64,000 nucleotides of DNA from Clavaria fumosa. Lineage: Eukaryota; Basidiomycota; Agaricomycetes; Agaricales; Clavariaceae. Within the stretch, counting starts at the first letter, position 1. Each line of letters begins with the position of its first letter. Shown here one piece after another: positions 45,143 to 56,335 of the stretch. The notes under the pieces are model-generated. The model saw nothing but the letters and a program-made list of their open reading frames with translations. It was not told the DNA's origin and did no database searches. Position numbers and translations under genes: made by a program. The stretch lies in NCBI GenBank assembly GCA_951802425.1, contig OX637806.1:496001-560000 (forward strand). The letters are read 5' to 3'.

Positions 45143-46267
45143 TCACCCGAAGGTCGAATTGAGAAATTTGAGCAAATCCTCCCTGTTCGCATCCCGCTCA
45201 TGGTCTTCTTTCTTCTTGCGCACCTTGAGCTTGATCTATGAGAGTCATCGTCGACTTTTCAGTGTTGCATCAAAATAACAAGCTGGAGAATAGCACCTTT
45301 TTGCCCGTAAGCACACTTCGGCGTTCGTCTCTCGACTCCTTGTCTCTGTCTTTTTTATGTTTCCGCCTTTTGTGCTTCTCTCTATCTCCGTCACGATGGC
45401 TCCGACGTCTCCCTTTATCCTTGCCCTTGTCGCCAACCCTGTCTTTGTCTTTGTCCTTGTCCTTGTCTCTGTCCCTGTCTTTGTCTTCGGACTTACGATA
45501 ACGGCGCCCAGAGTCCCTGCTGCGCGAGCGAGATGGTCGACGTTTAGAGGGACGCTTGCTTTCCTCATCTTCCACAGAACGCACACTTGAGCGCGAAGAG
45601 GAAGATGTCGAATCAGCCGATCGAGACCGGGATCGCGACCGCGACGGCGTGCGACGAGACGAGGTCTGGACATTCCGTTGCGGTAGTGATCGTCATTGTC
45701 GCGTGTGGCACAGAGCATGCGTCTTGGAATGTCAAGACACAGGAAGGGGCCTGACATTGAGAACGTACCATGCGTGGTGACGTACGAGGACTTCGCGAGC
45801 GCTTCCTCTTGTGTGACGCAGCCTACAATTCATCGTAACGTTGAGGAATGATATTTTGGAGTTAGAAAATGCACCTACATAGTCGCGGTCCTTCCGATAC
45901 GAGAACTCTTCGTCGTCTTTTATATCATTAAAAGATTCCGAATGACGAGGAATCACAGGTGTATCCTCCGTGAACCCTCTCATCTCGCCGTATCTATCTC
46001 CGGAATTCGACTGGCCCAATTCTCTCCCTTCATAAACGACGTATGTTTTGGGGGAAAAGAGAAAGCCGTATATTGAGATTATCACCCAACGAGGAGGGCG
46101 AGAAGAGGCCCGCGATCAAGAGGGTGGAAAAAATGGCTCAGGCTGAATCCCTCCTTTGCTAGTAAAAACAGGTGCTCACCACGCTGCTGGTGAGGTTCAC
46201 TTCCACGGCGCCTCCAATCTCCGTCGGGCATGGCATAAAAGCCATTCGAACGATGGTGGTTGCTCAT
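45143..46267 (-). CDS. Lys/Arg/Asp/Ser-rich nuclear protein, probably RNA-processing related
   Basis: Exon 1 starts MSNHHRSNGFYAMPDGDWRR. Middle exons give 'FNDIKDDEEFSYRKDRDYVG'. A large exon (about 45660-45302) is an RS/KD-rich tract: 'SRSRDSGRRYRKSEDKDRDR', Lys-Asp dipeptide runs and 'KHKRRKHKKDRDKESRDERR'. The final exon gives 'IKLKVRKKKEDHERDANRED' and 'LLKFLNSTFG', with TGA at 45143-45145. Such RS and KD tracts are typical of splicing-associated proteins, but no folded domain was recognised, so the role is inferred from composition. It is divergent from ZUO1, with 308 bp between starts. Confidence 0.65.
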
Positions 46268-46575
46268 GGGATGGGTGAGTTGTGCGACAAAGCGTGCGTC
46301 GGTGCGACGGTTTCTGTGACCGTGACAGTCACGTGATTAATGCCACGCATTGACAAACGAATGTAACTTGCCAAAGACGAGCATATTGCACTGAGGAGTT
46401 GAACAAATATATGACCGTTTTTAGGTGAACAAGCTGTATGATCTGAGTTGTGAGACTTATTATGAGACTTACAGTATTGTGATTCTGTGAATGTGATGGC
46501 AGTGCAAGATCCTATCACGTGCCTCATTTTCATTATATATTTTTTTGTCAAAGGAGCTGAGCGCTGCAAGTGGCC
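46268..46575. promoter_or_regulatory. Divergent promoter region between the charged nuclear protein and ZUO1
   Basis: 308 bp lie between the two start codons. A GTGACCGTGACAGTCACGTG cluster near 46315-46337 includes a CACGTG-like half (TCACGTGA), a common bHLH target form. This is a pattern observation only. Confidence 0.4.
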
Positions 46576-48120
46576 ATGGCATCTGTCCTCGAGCTACCTA
46601 TCGTGGCCCCGCCCCTGCCAAAGTCATGGACACCACCAGGACCGTCGTCCACTTCCATATCTCGTGAGTTTCTACATACTTTCTGCAGTTCACATGGCAC
46701 GCCATAGATACCTGTTACGTCTCCCACGATAGTGCCTGTCGAACGCAGTCTCCTGCCAAGCGGTCGAGCGTATCTAGAATACATCCGGCGCACCAAGGAG
46801 AATTTGACCTTTGAAGAATACGACAAAATTGTTGAGGCCGAGTACGACGCCCTGCAAAGGGCGAAGAACGGCAAAGATTCCAATGTGGAAGACGATCTTG
46901 GGGTCGGAGACGAGGAGGAGACCGAAGATTTGCTAAGTTTGGATCCTAAAGAGTGGAAGGTACCGTTTCTCTGTCGATCGATCGATTTTTTTTCCCTTGC
47001 ACACGTCTTCATGCAAACGTGGAACGCAGAAACAAGACCACTACACGGTCCTAGGTCTCTCGCACCTGCGATACCGAGCGACGCTCGACCAAATAAAAAT
47101 TGCGCGTACGTTTGATTTCCTCGCCGTCTGTTGATGCCAAGCAAGCCAATGTGCTTTCTTCCTCTACACGCGCTCTCCAGATCGCAAAAAAGTTCTCAAG
47201 CACCATCCGGACAAGAAAGCCGGGCTTGCAGGGCACTCAGTGAACGACGACGCCTTTTTCAAATGCATTCAGAAGGCGTATGAGGTGCTCACGCACCCGA
47301 CACGGCGCCCACAGTTCGACTCGGTCGATCCATACTTCCAAGCGCTCGAGGACGACGCGCCCACGGCCTCGCAGTTCAAGGCGCATGCCAAGCCCGCCCG
47401 CTCGCTTGCAGAGGAAAAAGGGCGCGAGAGGCAGTTCTTTGAGGCGTTTGCCCCTTTGTTTGAGCGCGAGGCCCGCTTCAGCAAGGTCATTCCCGTCCCT
47501 CTCCTTGGCGCCCCTAACGCCGGGAAGGCGGAGGTAGAAGCATTCTACGATTTTTGGTACAACTTTGATAGCTGGCGAAGTTTCGAATATCTAGATAAAG
47601 AGGTAAACGAAGGCAGCGACAAGCAAGTACTTTCCCGTCCTTAGAAGGTGGTTGCTGACATCGATTCTCTCTCACTTTGCCCTCTCCCAATTCCTTAGCC
47701 GGGATGATAAGCGCTACACAGAGAAGAAAAATAAAACTGAACGTGCGCGGCGGAAGAAGGAGGACACGGCGCGGCTTCGGACGTTCGTCGATCTCACACT
47801 ATCGCTAGACCCGCGCATCAAGCGGTTCAAGCAAGAGGAGAAAACCGCGCGAGAGGCTAAGAAGCGCAACAAGACAGACAGTGGCGCCAGCACGCCGGTG
47901 CCCACCCCGCCGCCCGAGAATGAAGAAGAAAAGAAGAAGCGAGAGGAAATAGAGCGAGTGAGTGCCCTTCGTTCTCGAGTCTCCTGCGAGCAAGGTTCTC
48001 ATGTTCGGTTGGCAGATGGCGAAAGCGCAGGCCAAGAAGGAGAAAGCTGCCGCCGCGAACGCCGCAAAGAAAGCGAGGAGGTTACAAAGAGCTGCGGAGG
48101 AAGCCGCAGCTACTTCGTAG
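46576..48120 (+). CDS. ZUO1: Zuotin-type J-protein, apparently short at the C-terminus
   Basis: Zuotin sits at the ribosomal exit tunnel with Ssz1 and drives Ssb Hsp70. The start MASVLELPIVAPPLPKSW leads to 'VPVERSLLPSGRAYLEYIRR', and 'LLSLDPKEWK' precedes the J domain. The J domain reads 'DHYTVLGLSHLRYRAT', 'VLKHHPDKKAG' (the HPD motif) and 'FFKCIQKAYEVLTHPTRRPQ'. The zuotin homology domain follows ('EAFAPLFEREARFSKV', 'VEAFYDFWYNFDSWRSFEYL'), then the charged region ('RRKKEDTARLRTFVDLTLSL', 'KRFKQEEKTAREAKKRN'). The last exon ends in an Ala/Lys/Glu-rich stretch and TAG at 48118-48120. I find no four-helix bundle after it, so the protein looks shorter than yeast Zuo1. Confidence 0.9.
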
Positions 48121-48812
48121 TGATCTGTCGTGTGACACCCTGGCTTTCTTGCCCTCCCTCGTAGATTTCATTATGCTACCCGCAGCTATTGCATATCTGC
48201 CGGCCGCCTGTTGTCCATGGTGCGGGTACTATGTGTTGGCTAGCGGTACAGTTCTGTGCAGGAGAAATGCTCCATTCTCCTTCAGAACCCCCTTCCTGTC
48301 GTATCCTTGTACTGTGACTTTTTTCCAGTATGTGCTGTTGAGAGGCAGTCTTGTTCTAACCTTCACTGCTCACTTTGGCAAGTTCTAATAGAAGCATATC
48401 GACATTCCTCCGTGAACGCGTTGCTAGCAGCGAGGTTTCGTTCAAGTATTGCCCAACGGCTCGAATGATCATGGACATTCTCACGAAGCCTCTCCCCCAC
48501 AACTTATTCGAGCGGTTCTGCATCGCCGATGGAGTTATCGAATAGCAGCAACTCAGCAAGTGGGAGTGATGAAGTGTGTGCTTCGCCCCGCTACTACTCG
48601 CTTACACATTCACTTTGACGAAGTGATTTCCCTACGTGAGGCTGCACGTCAGCTGGACAACTCATGAATCAAGGAATTGTGTCCACATAATTGAATATTA
48701 CCCATAGCAGCTGAGTCTTGTTAGGGTGACCAGATGAGTCCCATATGGGCATGCCATAGGCAAGTGGACAGTGCTGCGTAGCAAGGCGCGACAGATCCTA
48801 ACTACTTCTATT
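48121..48812. other. Intergenic region between convergent ZUO1 and RRP9
   Basis: No gene is supported. The stretch includes the 3' flanks of both genes. I looked here for a further ZUO1 exon and saw none with a conserved sequence. Confidence 0.5.
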
Positions 48813-50899
48813 CTATACACCGGTTTTCCGCTTCAGCGCAAATACGAGAGCACGATTACCCCCACTCCCCTCCTTGATGCGTATCCAGCGCCCAAGCCGG
48901 TGCTCTTGTCCCATTGCCGCAATCAAGAGCACCGTCGACTCCTTCGTCGCCCTCGTCCTTAGCTGCTTCTTGGCATTCGCAACCAAGCCCGAGGCTGACG
49001 GCGGTTGTTGCTGCTGTTGCTGCTCAGCCACGCTAGAATGCGCCCACTCAAAAGTGCGGGACACCACCACAAGCTGGAGCGAGTTGACCACTCCGGGCGC
49101 GCGGATGGTGCCCAGAGAGGCGAATTCCTTTAAGGAAGGGCTGAGCTTCCACAGGCGAATGGTCTGGTCCCAGGAACCTGTTATTACCCAAATATATATA
49201 TATATAAGGTTCCTTTTCAGAGACCACATGGCGGGCGGGGCCGGGTAACGCACCGCTCGCAAAAAGGTCGGTGAATCTGAGACACGCAAGGCTCGTCACC
49301 CATCGTGGAGTCTGTACGAGCCCTTCGGTTGAAGAGACCACAGTATTGAGGCCATGCGCGAGCGGATGTGTGAATATTGGCTTCTTTTTATGGATCGTCC
49401 AGAGGCAAATCGAGCTAGGTTCGCCCAGATGAGGCAAAGTTGTCACAAAACTCTGTGGGGCTCGAATGCAGAGCAGCAGAGTCATACCCGCTATCTCCTC
49501 CGCTGACAAAGGTGGACTCGTCTAACATCGCTACACACTCGATGCTCCCTTCGACATAGGCCGTTTTGTTCCCCTCTATCGTCCCATGCGCGCGGTTTGC
49601 GGCCTCTTCCTCGTCCTCGAGCGCTGCAGGCCCACCTTCGAGCACGTCCCGAATGCGGCTGCGGCCCCCACCCCGAAACACTAGTTGCGTCTCCTGTACG
49701 ATCTTCCAGAATCGCACGGTCTTGTCCCGGCCCCCAACGCTGACAGCCGTCTCAGCGCACAGTGCGTCGAGCCCCAAAACGGCATCCTGGTGACCGAAAA
49801 GCGTATCGACATAGCCCATCACAGATTCACTTAGGTCAAAGAGTTTCAATGTGCGGTCGTGAGACGCAGTGTAGAGCTGATTGGTGCCTTTTCGAAACAC
49901 GAGTGCCTGCACTTGCAAGATGAGCATAGAGCAGGATTTAGGCAAGGAGCAGAAAAGAATAGTCAAATGGTGACATACCGATATGATATCCTTATGTCCA
50001 CTAAAACTTCTGACCCACTCATTCTTTTCAATATTCCACAAGACAATCCTTCGGTCCCTTCCGGCGCTTACGAGGTACTTTTCATCGCCACTTATCGCGA
50101 GAGCCAGCACCTCATCTGTATGGCCGTGGATAGCCCCTGCATCTTTCCCTTTTCCTTTCCCTTTCAGACGTCTTTGCTTGTGGAAGGTGTGCAGTTGAGA
50201 GCCTGTGGAAAGATCCCACTTGATGATGGAACCTTCTTTTCCCGAAGTGAATAGGTAGGAGCCAGACTCAGAGACATGTGCGGAAGTTAACGATAATCGG
50301 TGACGGCCGGAACGCAAAAATGGCGGGAGAGTGGTGAAATCGAACTTCGAGTCAAGAGTAAATAAATGCTTCTAGCAGTATTATCATATCATGAGCTTAC
50401 AGAGTCAGCGATGTATGAACAAACTCTGCCTGACTGTTCAAGAACATCCTGTCTTAGTCGAGCGGAGATGAGCTCTTTATCAATCTCAGCAGCGTCATAT
50501 TCACCGTCCGCTGCAACAAAAAGAGCAAAACAGCGATGAATTTGATTCGATTGCACGAGGGAGTCTCGCACCTAGCTCCTCCCTCACGCCCTCCAGATAC
50601 AGCTTCGCGAGCCTCAACCTCTTCTCAGCAGGGGTCTCATTCTCGTATTCATCGCCGCTCGTTTGTTCGCCCGACGAGGGCCGTAAGTCGAGGTCATCTA
50701 TTGCCTCTTCATTTGTCTGGTCTGATTCGAGCTCCTCGTCCGCACGCGCCCGACGCGGCGGCTTCCGAGTCTTGTTGCCTGGCGTGTGCTTGGATTCCTT
50801 TTGGCGCGATTTTGTTCCCGAGCTACTCCCTAGCGTCTTACTTGGCGCGCTGCGCTTTCGCTTTCGAGTTTTGGAAGCAGTGAAGAAGAAAGCAGGCAT
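48813..50899 (-). CDS. RRP9: RRP9/U3-55K, U3 snoRNP WD40 protein
   Basis: Rrp9 binds the U3 snoRNA box B/C motif and helps process pre-18S rRNA. The N-terminus is basic then acidic (MPAFFFTASKTRKRKRSAPS), with the hallmark 'ETPAEKRLRLAKLYLEGVRE' and 'YDAAEIDKELISARLRQDVL'. WD repeats follow: 'FTSGKEGSIIKWDLSTGSQL', 'HTDEVLALAISGDEKYLVSA', 'QALVFRKGTNQLYTASHDRT', 'HQDAVLGLDALCAETAVSVG', 'SIECVAMLDESTFVSGGDSG' and 'SWDQTIRLWKLSPSLKEF'. A poly-Gln run lies near 49007-49024. The stop is at 48813. Introns include one with an (AT)n run (about 49189-49206). The Sof1 gene of the same complex lies 10.6 kb away. Confidence 0.93.
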
Positions 50900-51172
50900 A
50901 CAACTGATCCTGGTCGCCGTTCGCTAACTGAAAATTTTTGACCGTCACATCCGCACGTGACAATTAACACCAGCGATGCGGGAATTACTTTCTAGTAAAA
51001 GTTTTACATCTTTATGCTCCTTAGCCACCTTGCTATGGTGTGAAATCGAAGGATCCACGCACATGCAGTGGCACAACGCTGTAGTGGGATTTGTCCATCT
51101 GCTTGCTCAGTTGTTAGCTGGTATTCGGCCTTGAATTGTGACATCATGCGTGAACGTGACGTGACGCTGTAG

Positions 51173-52102
51173 ATGTTTGCAGCCATCCACGAAGACTCGA
51201 TGAGAAAACGGAAACGCACCGTTGTAGCAGCCCTCAAGTCAGAGCTATCAGAGTACGAAGCTCTGATACACGCCCTCCGCACGGCAGACGACAACGACAT
51301 CTCTGCCAATCTCATTCGAGTCTCCGGCGTCTCTGCGCGGGCCAAGCGCCCTTCCCCTCCGGATCCAGACCCAGGCGTTTCTACTCTACCTGCGTCGAAC
51401 TCCTCGCCACCGCCGACACGCGCCTCATTGTCTAAGCCCAAGCCGTCGAAGCCGCGCGGCCGAACGAGCAAGGAATGGGATCGCTGGCCTCTTCATCCTG
51501 CCGACGTAGCTGTGTCGGAGTGGAGCTTCAAGGATGAGGTTCAGCTCCTTGCCTCCAAATTCATGCGCGACTTTGAGCGCAAGCAGGCCGTAGACGACGG
51601 GGTGGAAGAGGATTGCGTTGAGGACCAACCGTTGCCCCCAGGCATATACGAGCGCACCACGGCGCTCCTCGAGGATCTTCTTGCTCACATCGCCGAACAT
51701 GTCCCTCTAACATCAAAGAGCCTCCAGGACAGGCTTCACCCTCTTGGTTGGGAGAGTATCCTCCAGATAGTCAGTGCCAGTCGAATTGTGGACGACCGGT
51801 ATGTGATATTCACAAAGGCTGAGATTTTCTTATATACTTACCTACGTGAGTACAAGTATCGTCGCCAATGTTCTGGAGCGTATGCAGGCCATCTACGGTC
51901 CATCTGAGACGAACGGTCGGTGTGCAGTACCTTATGTTGCCGCCGCTATGCGCTCATTGCTTCGTCTTAAATCCTAGTTCTTCATCGACTCCGCGTTGCG
52001 GCTAGGGCCAGACGACACCTCCGCGACTTTGTGCCTGACCGCGACGAAAGCTCCCAGATATCGCCCACACCGCCTCCCTCAGGATCCAATTCTACATCAT
52101 AA
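51173..52102 (+). CDS. Uncharacterised protein, helical, possibly nuclear
   Basis: Exon 1 (51173 to about 51798) encodes 'MRKRKRTVVAALKSELSEYE' with heptad-like spacing. A Pro/Ser-rich linker follows, then a conserved-looking block 'EWDRWPLHPADVAVSEWSFK' and a helical region 'LLEDLLAHIAEHVPLTSKSL' to 'LGWESILQIVSASRIVDD'. After short introns, further exons give 'VLERMQAIYG' and 'LRVAARARRHLRDFVPDRDE', with TAA at 52100-52102. The basic start and helical body would fit a DNA- or chromatin-linked protein, but I recognise no domain. Its start is 273 bp from the divergent RRP9 start. Confidence 0.6.
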
Positions 52103-52832
52103 CAACGGCATTGTATTGAGGAGTGAGCTCCCACCTACTGGAAATACCCATGATGAGAACTGCTTTCGCGGTCTCGCAACCTACCTTTTTGTGATAAACC
52201 CCCTCTGGCGTATAAGGAGCTTGTTGGTAATTACCGTACATTCCATCTTTACGCAAGAAGCGTTACTTACGCTTGCAGTTAGCGTCTACACGTTGCCGTA
52301 TGTCGCAAATCACCACGACTCTTCTAGAGCCATAAATGGAAGCCCGTACTGTGCGCTTGCAGTGTGACCCCCATGGCCCTGTTATTCAATACTATTGATA
52401 TTCAGGGGCAGGATCTAACTTCAATTCGCTCGGAACCATCGAGAGGTCTTGGATGATGTAGGAACAATTCCTGGGCATGAGAAAACAATCAATTGCTCCC
52501 GTATACATGAACGCAGGCGCTCAGGGCCTCAAAGTCCTCTTATACAATGTCGCGTCTTGCTCTCAGGGACGCATTCCATCCATCTGTGCCCGCTCTCGTC
52601 GTCTTCCTTTCTCTCTTCCACTCCTCGCCTTCTAGCAATATCCTTCCACGTAACACGAAGTAATAAATCAATCCAATCCATTTTTACATGCGTAATAGGC
52701 ACAGCCTGAAGCCTAGAGACAAAGAATTATGAATGCATCCACAGTCACCTCTCGGCACCTACTATAGTAACTGTGGATGATTTACAGATCAGTTGTTACA
52801 AAAGTTGTGAGGGTCAACAAGCAAATACAGCA
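52103..52832. other. Intergenic region without a supported gene
   Basis: Nothing recognisable in about 730 bp. Short frames are present, but none has family features. Confidence 0.5.
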
Positions 52833-53236
52833 CTACGTCGCACCGGTCCTAACCGGAAGTTGTTCTCCAACAATTGCGCCCACCAATGTCTGTCCCGCAC
52901 CTGCCAATGAGAAAGTAGTATGCCGAAACGTGGTCAATCGGACCCCGCAGACGGCACGGAGGGCGCAAGGAAAAGAATAAACAGAGTAATAACCACACAG
53001 AAAATCACAACTATGAGGCAAGTAAGGGCATCGTTAGTCTTCGCTTTAGGTGTTACTACGGCAGCCCTCCGCACGGGTTCCGTCACGGCAGCCTTCCGTA
53101 CGGGCTCTGACGCGACAGCAGCGGGCCGTATCTCGCGCCTGCGAGTCCCGCCATGCAAGTCTCGCGGTGCCTTCGGGACATGAATTGGAGCGCTGAGGAT
53201 GGGTGGCGGAGGGCTGTCATCGTTCCGAGTCAGCAA
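52833..53236 (-). CDS. Possible small single-pass membrane protein
   Basis: From 53236 the minus strand encodes about 90 residues. A Pro/Arg/Ala-rich part contains the internal near-repeat 'SEPVRKAAV' / 'TEPVRRAAV', then one strong hydrophobic helix 'ALTCLIVVIFCVVITLFILF'. A GT follows, and a downstream piece after a TTGGCAG acceptor reads 'GAGQTLVGAIVGEQL'. The layout would suit a tail-anchored or type II protein of unknown function. There is no homology support, and the exon join is guessed. Confidence 0.35.
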
Positions 53237-53254
53237 CGGAGTTGACAGAAGTTA

Positions 53255-54034
53255 TTATAGAAGCAGAACCCACAACACCCTTGCAACAACTACAGGAATA
53301 AAGATTTTTTGATGGAACTCGAGAGCAGCGTCGCCCAAGAACCCCAGCGTCTTGTCCAGCCTTTTGGTCGTTGCATGCCATCCCAAGAACGAGCCAGCAA
53401 GTTGTCCCACAATCGGTTTGATGTGGACCGCATGCTCCACCACGCTCGTCGTCGCCTCTCGTCCGATCTCGTGGCCCAGCTCCTCAAGCAGCAGCTGGTG
53501 CAGGTCCCCGTTGTGCCACACCTCAGAGAGAAGCTCTCTCCCCAGCTCGTTTCTGATAATTTTGCCGCATTCTTTCAGATAGTCAGATATACTGGAAATG
53601 GCGCCCGCTTTTGCGTGGGCCTAACGGCGGAGGCTCTCGACATTCGAGCTGTCCGCAAGGCCCAGGCGGCGGATGGCCACATCACCGAACTTCTTCGCCC
53701 CCTTCGAACGCGTGCTGATCTTCAACCAGGGAATCGGGGTAAGCCCCACCAGGGCGGAGAGGATGCGGGCATTGTCGTACGTGTCGTGTTTTGTCAGGTG
53801 GCGCATCTGCGCCTCGATAGCGGCAAAGGCATAGCGCGCGAGATGGAAGAGCCGGCGCTCCTGCATGACGTTGTATAGGGGTGCAGAGGATAGGCTGGAC
53901 CGTTCTGAGTCCCGCACGCGGTGCGCCTCGGCGAGGTAGAATGAGAGCCATTCGGCGGTGCTCGAAAGGCGCACGACGTCGGCGCGGATCTCGGCTGGTG
54001 TTCTTTCAAGGGCAGTCGTGCCGATGTAGGCCAT
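53255..54034 (-). CDS. Uncharacterised two-exon protein
   Basis: Exon 1 (54034 to about 53616) encodes 'MAYIGTTALERTPAEIRADV', 'TAEWLSFYLAEAHRVRDSE', 'QERRLFHLARYAFAAIEAQM' and 'HLTKHDTYDNARILSALVGL'. After a short intron (GTTAGG...TTCCAG), exon 2 gives 'ISDYLKECGKIIRNELGREL', 'LLLEELGHEIGREATTSVVE' and a hydrophobic end 'FIPVVVARVLWVLLL'. It is helical throughout and reads as a real gene of about 265 residues. The frame stays open upstream of this Met to a stop near 54160, with no other ATG, so a 5' exon is possible. I cannot name the family. Confidence 0.55.
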
Positions 54035-55284
54035 CGCATTCGCTGCGTGATAGTAGAGGGGAAATTCGAGATTTGAGCGGCTGAATGCATGGCGTTTTGT
54101 GCGTTCTTTTGAGCGCTTAACCAGACGGACATTGATGGCTTGGCGCGAGGCGATGCCTTAAATTTTCAACCACAGCCACTAGCCCGGTAATCGCCCTAAT
54201 ACGACATTGGGGAGAGCGTGAGCGAATCGGGGCGAGACGACATCTGCTATTGCAGCTGTACTGCAGGCTCGTGGTGCGTCGCGCCACAGCGATGGCTGGG
54301 CCCAGTCGAGACCGCGCGCGGCGCGGCACGTGCAGGCTCTCCTCTGTTGCACCTCCATTTGGTAGTACCTGGTTCTAGGCTTCAGGCCGGTTGAGCGCAG
54401 GCTAGTCGACCCGGGTTTGCCAGTATGCCTTGGCTAAGGGACGGTCCGACCTCTCCAAGATGTCTGGTAGGTTCTGGCAGAGAGATGTGGTGTTTTTAAC
54501 TCAAAATCGTACGAATCTAAGGTTAGAGTGTCGAGTGGACATGGGCGGTTATAGATCGATTTTACTAAATGTCTTGCCTCCAGATTTAAAAGGCGGCGAT
54601 ATAAACTCTGCAGCACTAAACGTCTATCCAAATGTCCGAAATATAGTGTTTGTCACGCCCATTCCAAGAGAACAAACGATATCAGCGTTTCTCACATTCA
54701 CTTGTCTGGACAACAATCAATATTCAAAGACATCCAGGTTGGAGTGGCTGGACGCGGATTGATCCGTGTACTGCTTGCCGACAGCGGTCGTCCACCTGCA
54801 ATCCGGACATGGAAGTCTCTGTGGGGGAGTAGGAAAGTCTTGCTTACCCTCCAAATGGGTGCGTCAGCGTCAGCGTTTGCACGTTGTCGTACGCCGCGAG
54901 AGAGGGAGGGAATTGTCGAGCACAACGCTCCTGGAACCAAATATGGTATCCCATTCACCAGGCGAGCTGTAGATGCTGAAGTTGAAGCCAGAGGCTCTAG
55001 CTGCAGAGATGTTTCCTTGAGCTTGGGCTAGATTACCGGAGGCGCCGTAGTTCCACTATAATAAGTCTGGGGTTAGCACGCAGGACAGGGAAAAATAGTT
55101 CTCGACACCAACGCACATTGTGACACTCGGGATCCATTTCAAGGTGCTCGCTAACGTATTCGCTACAGAACAGGCAGCGTACAATGCGCCGCATCGCTGC
55201 TCCGCCCCCCCGTTTGTTCTCCTTGCTATCTACGCGCCGTCGTTTACCCGTAGATAGTGTTTATACCGTCGTTGGACAATTGTA

Positions 55285-55310
55285 GGAGTTCACGCTACCG
55301 CGTGAACTCC
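55285..55310. repeat. Hairpin, 11-nt perfect arms
   Basis: GGAGTTCACGC pairs with GCGTGAACTCC across a TACC loop. A second stem, CTATCTACG...CGTAGATAG, lies just before it at about 55222-55255. Both are in non-coding repeat DNA. Confidence 0.85.
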
Positions 55311-55454
55311 AGCTTCGCATCAGTGCGCCTGCACCGCTGTGAGACCATGTGCTCCTTATCATTAGAGCCACGGGAGCGGCATGAAAACCCATGTCAGGAT
55401 AAGTCTCCAAGACAATGACCAATCAACGCCTGCGCAATGGCATCCCGCTTGCCT

Positions 55455-55571
55455 AATCTATATGGACTCTAAGGCCGCCTTTTCCAAAACGGGTTGGAGG
55501 TCTCACCCGACCTTATCCTAGTAACGCGGTTGTCAATGGTGCCCACATGTTTCGGTCGCGGAAATGGGAAG
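55455..55571 (+). repeat. Repeat copy A with a 25-bp core (55486-55510)
   Basis: It shares collinear flanks with copy B at 56336-56466: left flank AATCTATATGGACTCTAA, right flank CCTTATCCTAGT...GGTGCCCACATGT and CGGTCGCGGAAATGGGAA. The core between them reads AAAACGGGTTGG...TCTCACCCGA. Confidence 0.75.
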
Positions 55572-55618
55572 TAAATGATCAGATTGCTCAGATTTCAAAA
55601 GATCCGTGTGCGAGTGGC

Positions 55619-55660
55619 TTATGCCGAATTTGGCATACTGTATGCCGAATTTGGGCATAA
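55619..55660. repeat. Double palindrome TATGCCGAATTTGGCATA
   Basis: Two adjacent units of TATGCC-GAATTT-GGCATA type lie in 42 bp. Each unit is nearly palindromic, and the whole is too. Such sequence is common at ends of non-autonomous transposons, but no partner copy is seen in the window. Confidence 0.7.
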
Positions 55661-56000
55661 TCCTCACGTCGCTGCTTGCCCTCGTTGCCCTGCTCCTTGC
55701 CGCCGCCTTTCTCGTTGCACTGCCTCCCACGTTGCGCCGCCGTTGTGCCGCCTCCCTCGTTGCACTGACTCCTCTTTCTTTACCCTCTTGCTGCTGCCCG
55801 CTTGCTGCTGCCTGCTGCTACCCCCTGCCGTACTGCTTCATTGCTGCGCACTCGCTACTGCCCAGCCGCTGTGCACCGCTACTCCATCGCACTACTTCCC
55901 CATGGCCTCGCCGCTCCACTGCCTCACTCTCCCTCTGTACCCCCAACTGCCCTGCTCTCTGCTGCCTCGCCACCCCAACTGCCTTGCTGCCCTGTCTCCC
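55661..56000. repeat. Pyrimidine-rich CTGCC/TGCTGC tract
   Basis: A long C/T-rich run built from CTGCTGCC, GTTGCCCTG and similar words. It gives open frames in several phases, which explains the apparent short ORFs here; I do not treat them as genes. Confidence 0.6.
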
Positions 56001-56002
56001 TG

Positions 56003-56090
56003 CATCAGCAAAATAATTGGGGTGGTATGAAGAAGGTATGGACTGCTACATACCTTTGCATACCTATAATACCTACTTATTTTGCTGATG
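56003..56090. repeat. MITE-like unit, 88 bp with 14-nt terminal inverted repeats
   Basis: CATCAGCAAAATAA (56003-56016) is exactly inverted as TTATTTTGCTGATG (56077-56090). The interior repeats GGTAT words in both directions. The flanks are the same C/T-rich tract, so the unit looks inserted. No target duplication was confirmed. Confidence 0.5.
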
Positions 56091-56335
56091 TGCCATCATG
56101 CCACCCTGCTGCCCTGCTGCCCCACTGACTTGCCACCCTGCTGCTCACAACACCGATACTAGCAGAGATAATAGAAAGTAGGAGGGATTGAGGTGAGTCA
56201 TGAACTTGGGGTAGCAAGCGCGCTTTCGACATTTTTCGTAGGGGCAGGGATGGGCTGCAGACTATGCAAGCCCAGACAGCAGCTTACATAAGTGTTGACT
56301 TGGTACTCGAGGCTTCAACAGTGATCATGTGCCAC

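Noticed and set aside
46264..46569. Minus-strand frame upstream of the charged nuclear protein
   Set aside because: It occupies the divergent promoter, has no conserved features, and the better start is at 46267.
49189..49206. (AT)n run as a regulatory site
   Set aside because: It lies inside an RRP9 intron and is a simple microsatellite.
54430..54762. 110-codon frame as a gene
   Set aside because: It lies in repeat-like DNA, has no recognisable features, and part of it resembles the flank of the 56.5-kb repeat copy.
55575..56128. Leu/Ala/Pro-rich frames of about 110-150 codons
   Set aside because: They are by-products of the C/T-rich low-complexity tract, open in several phases at once.
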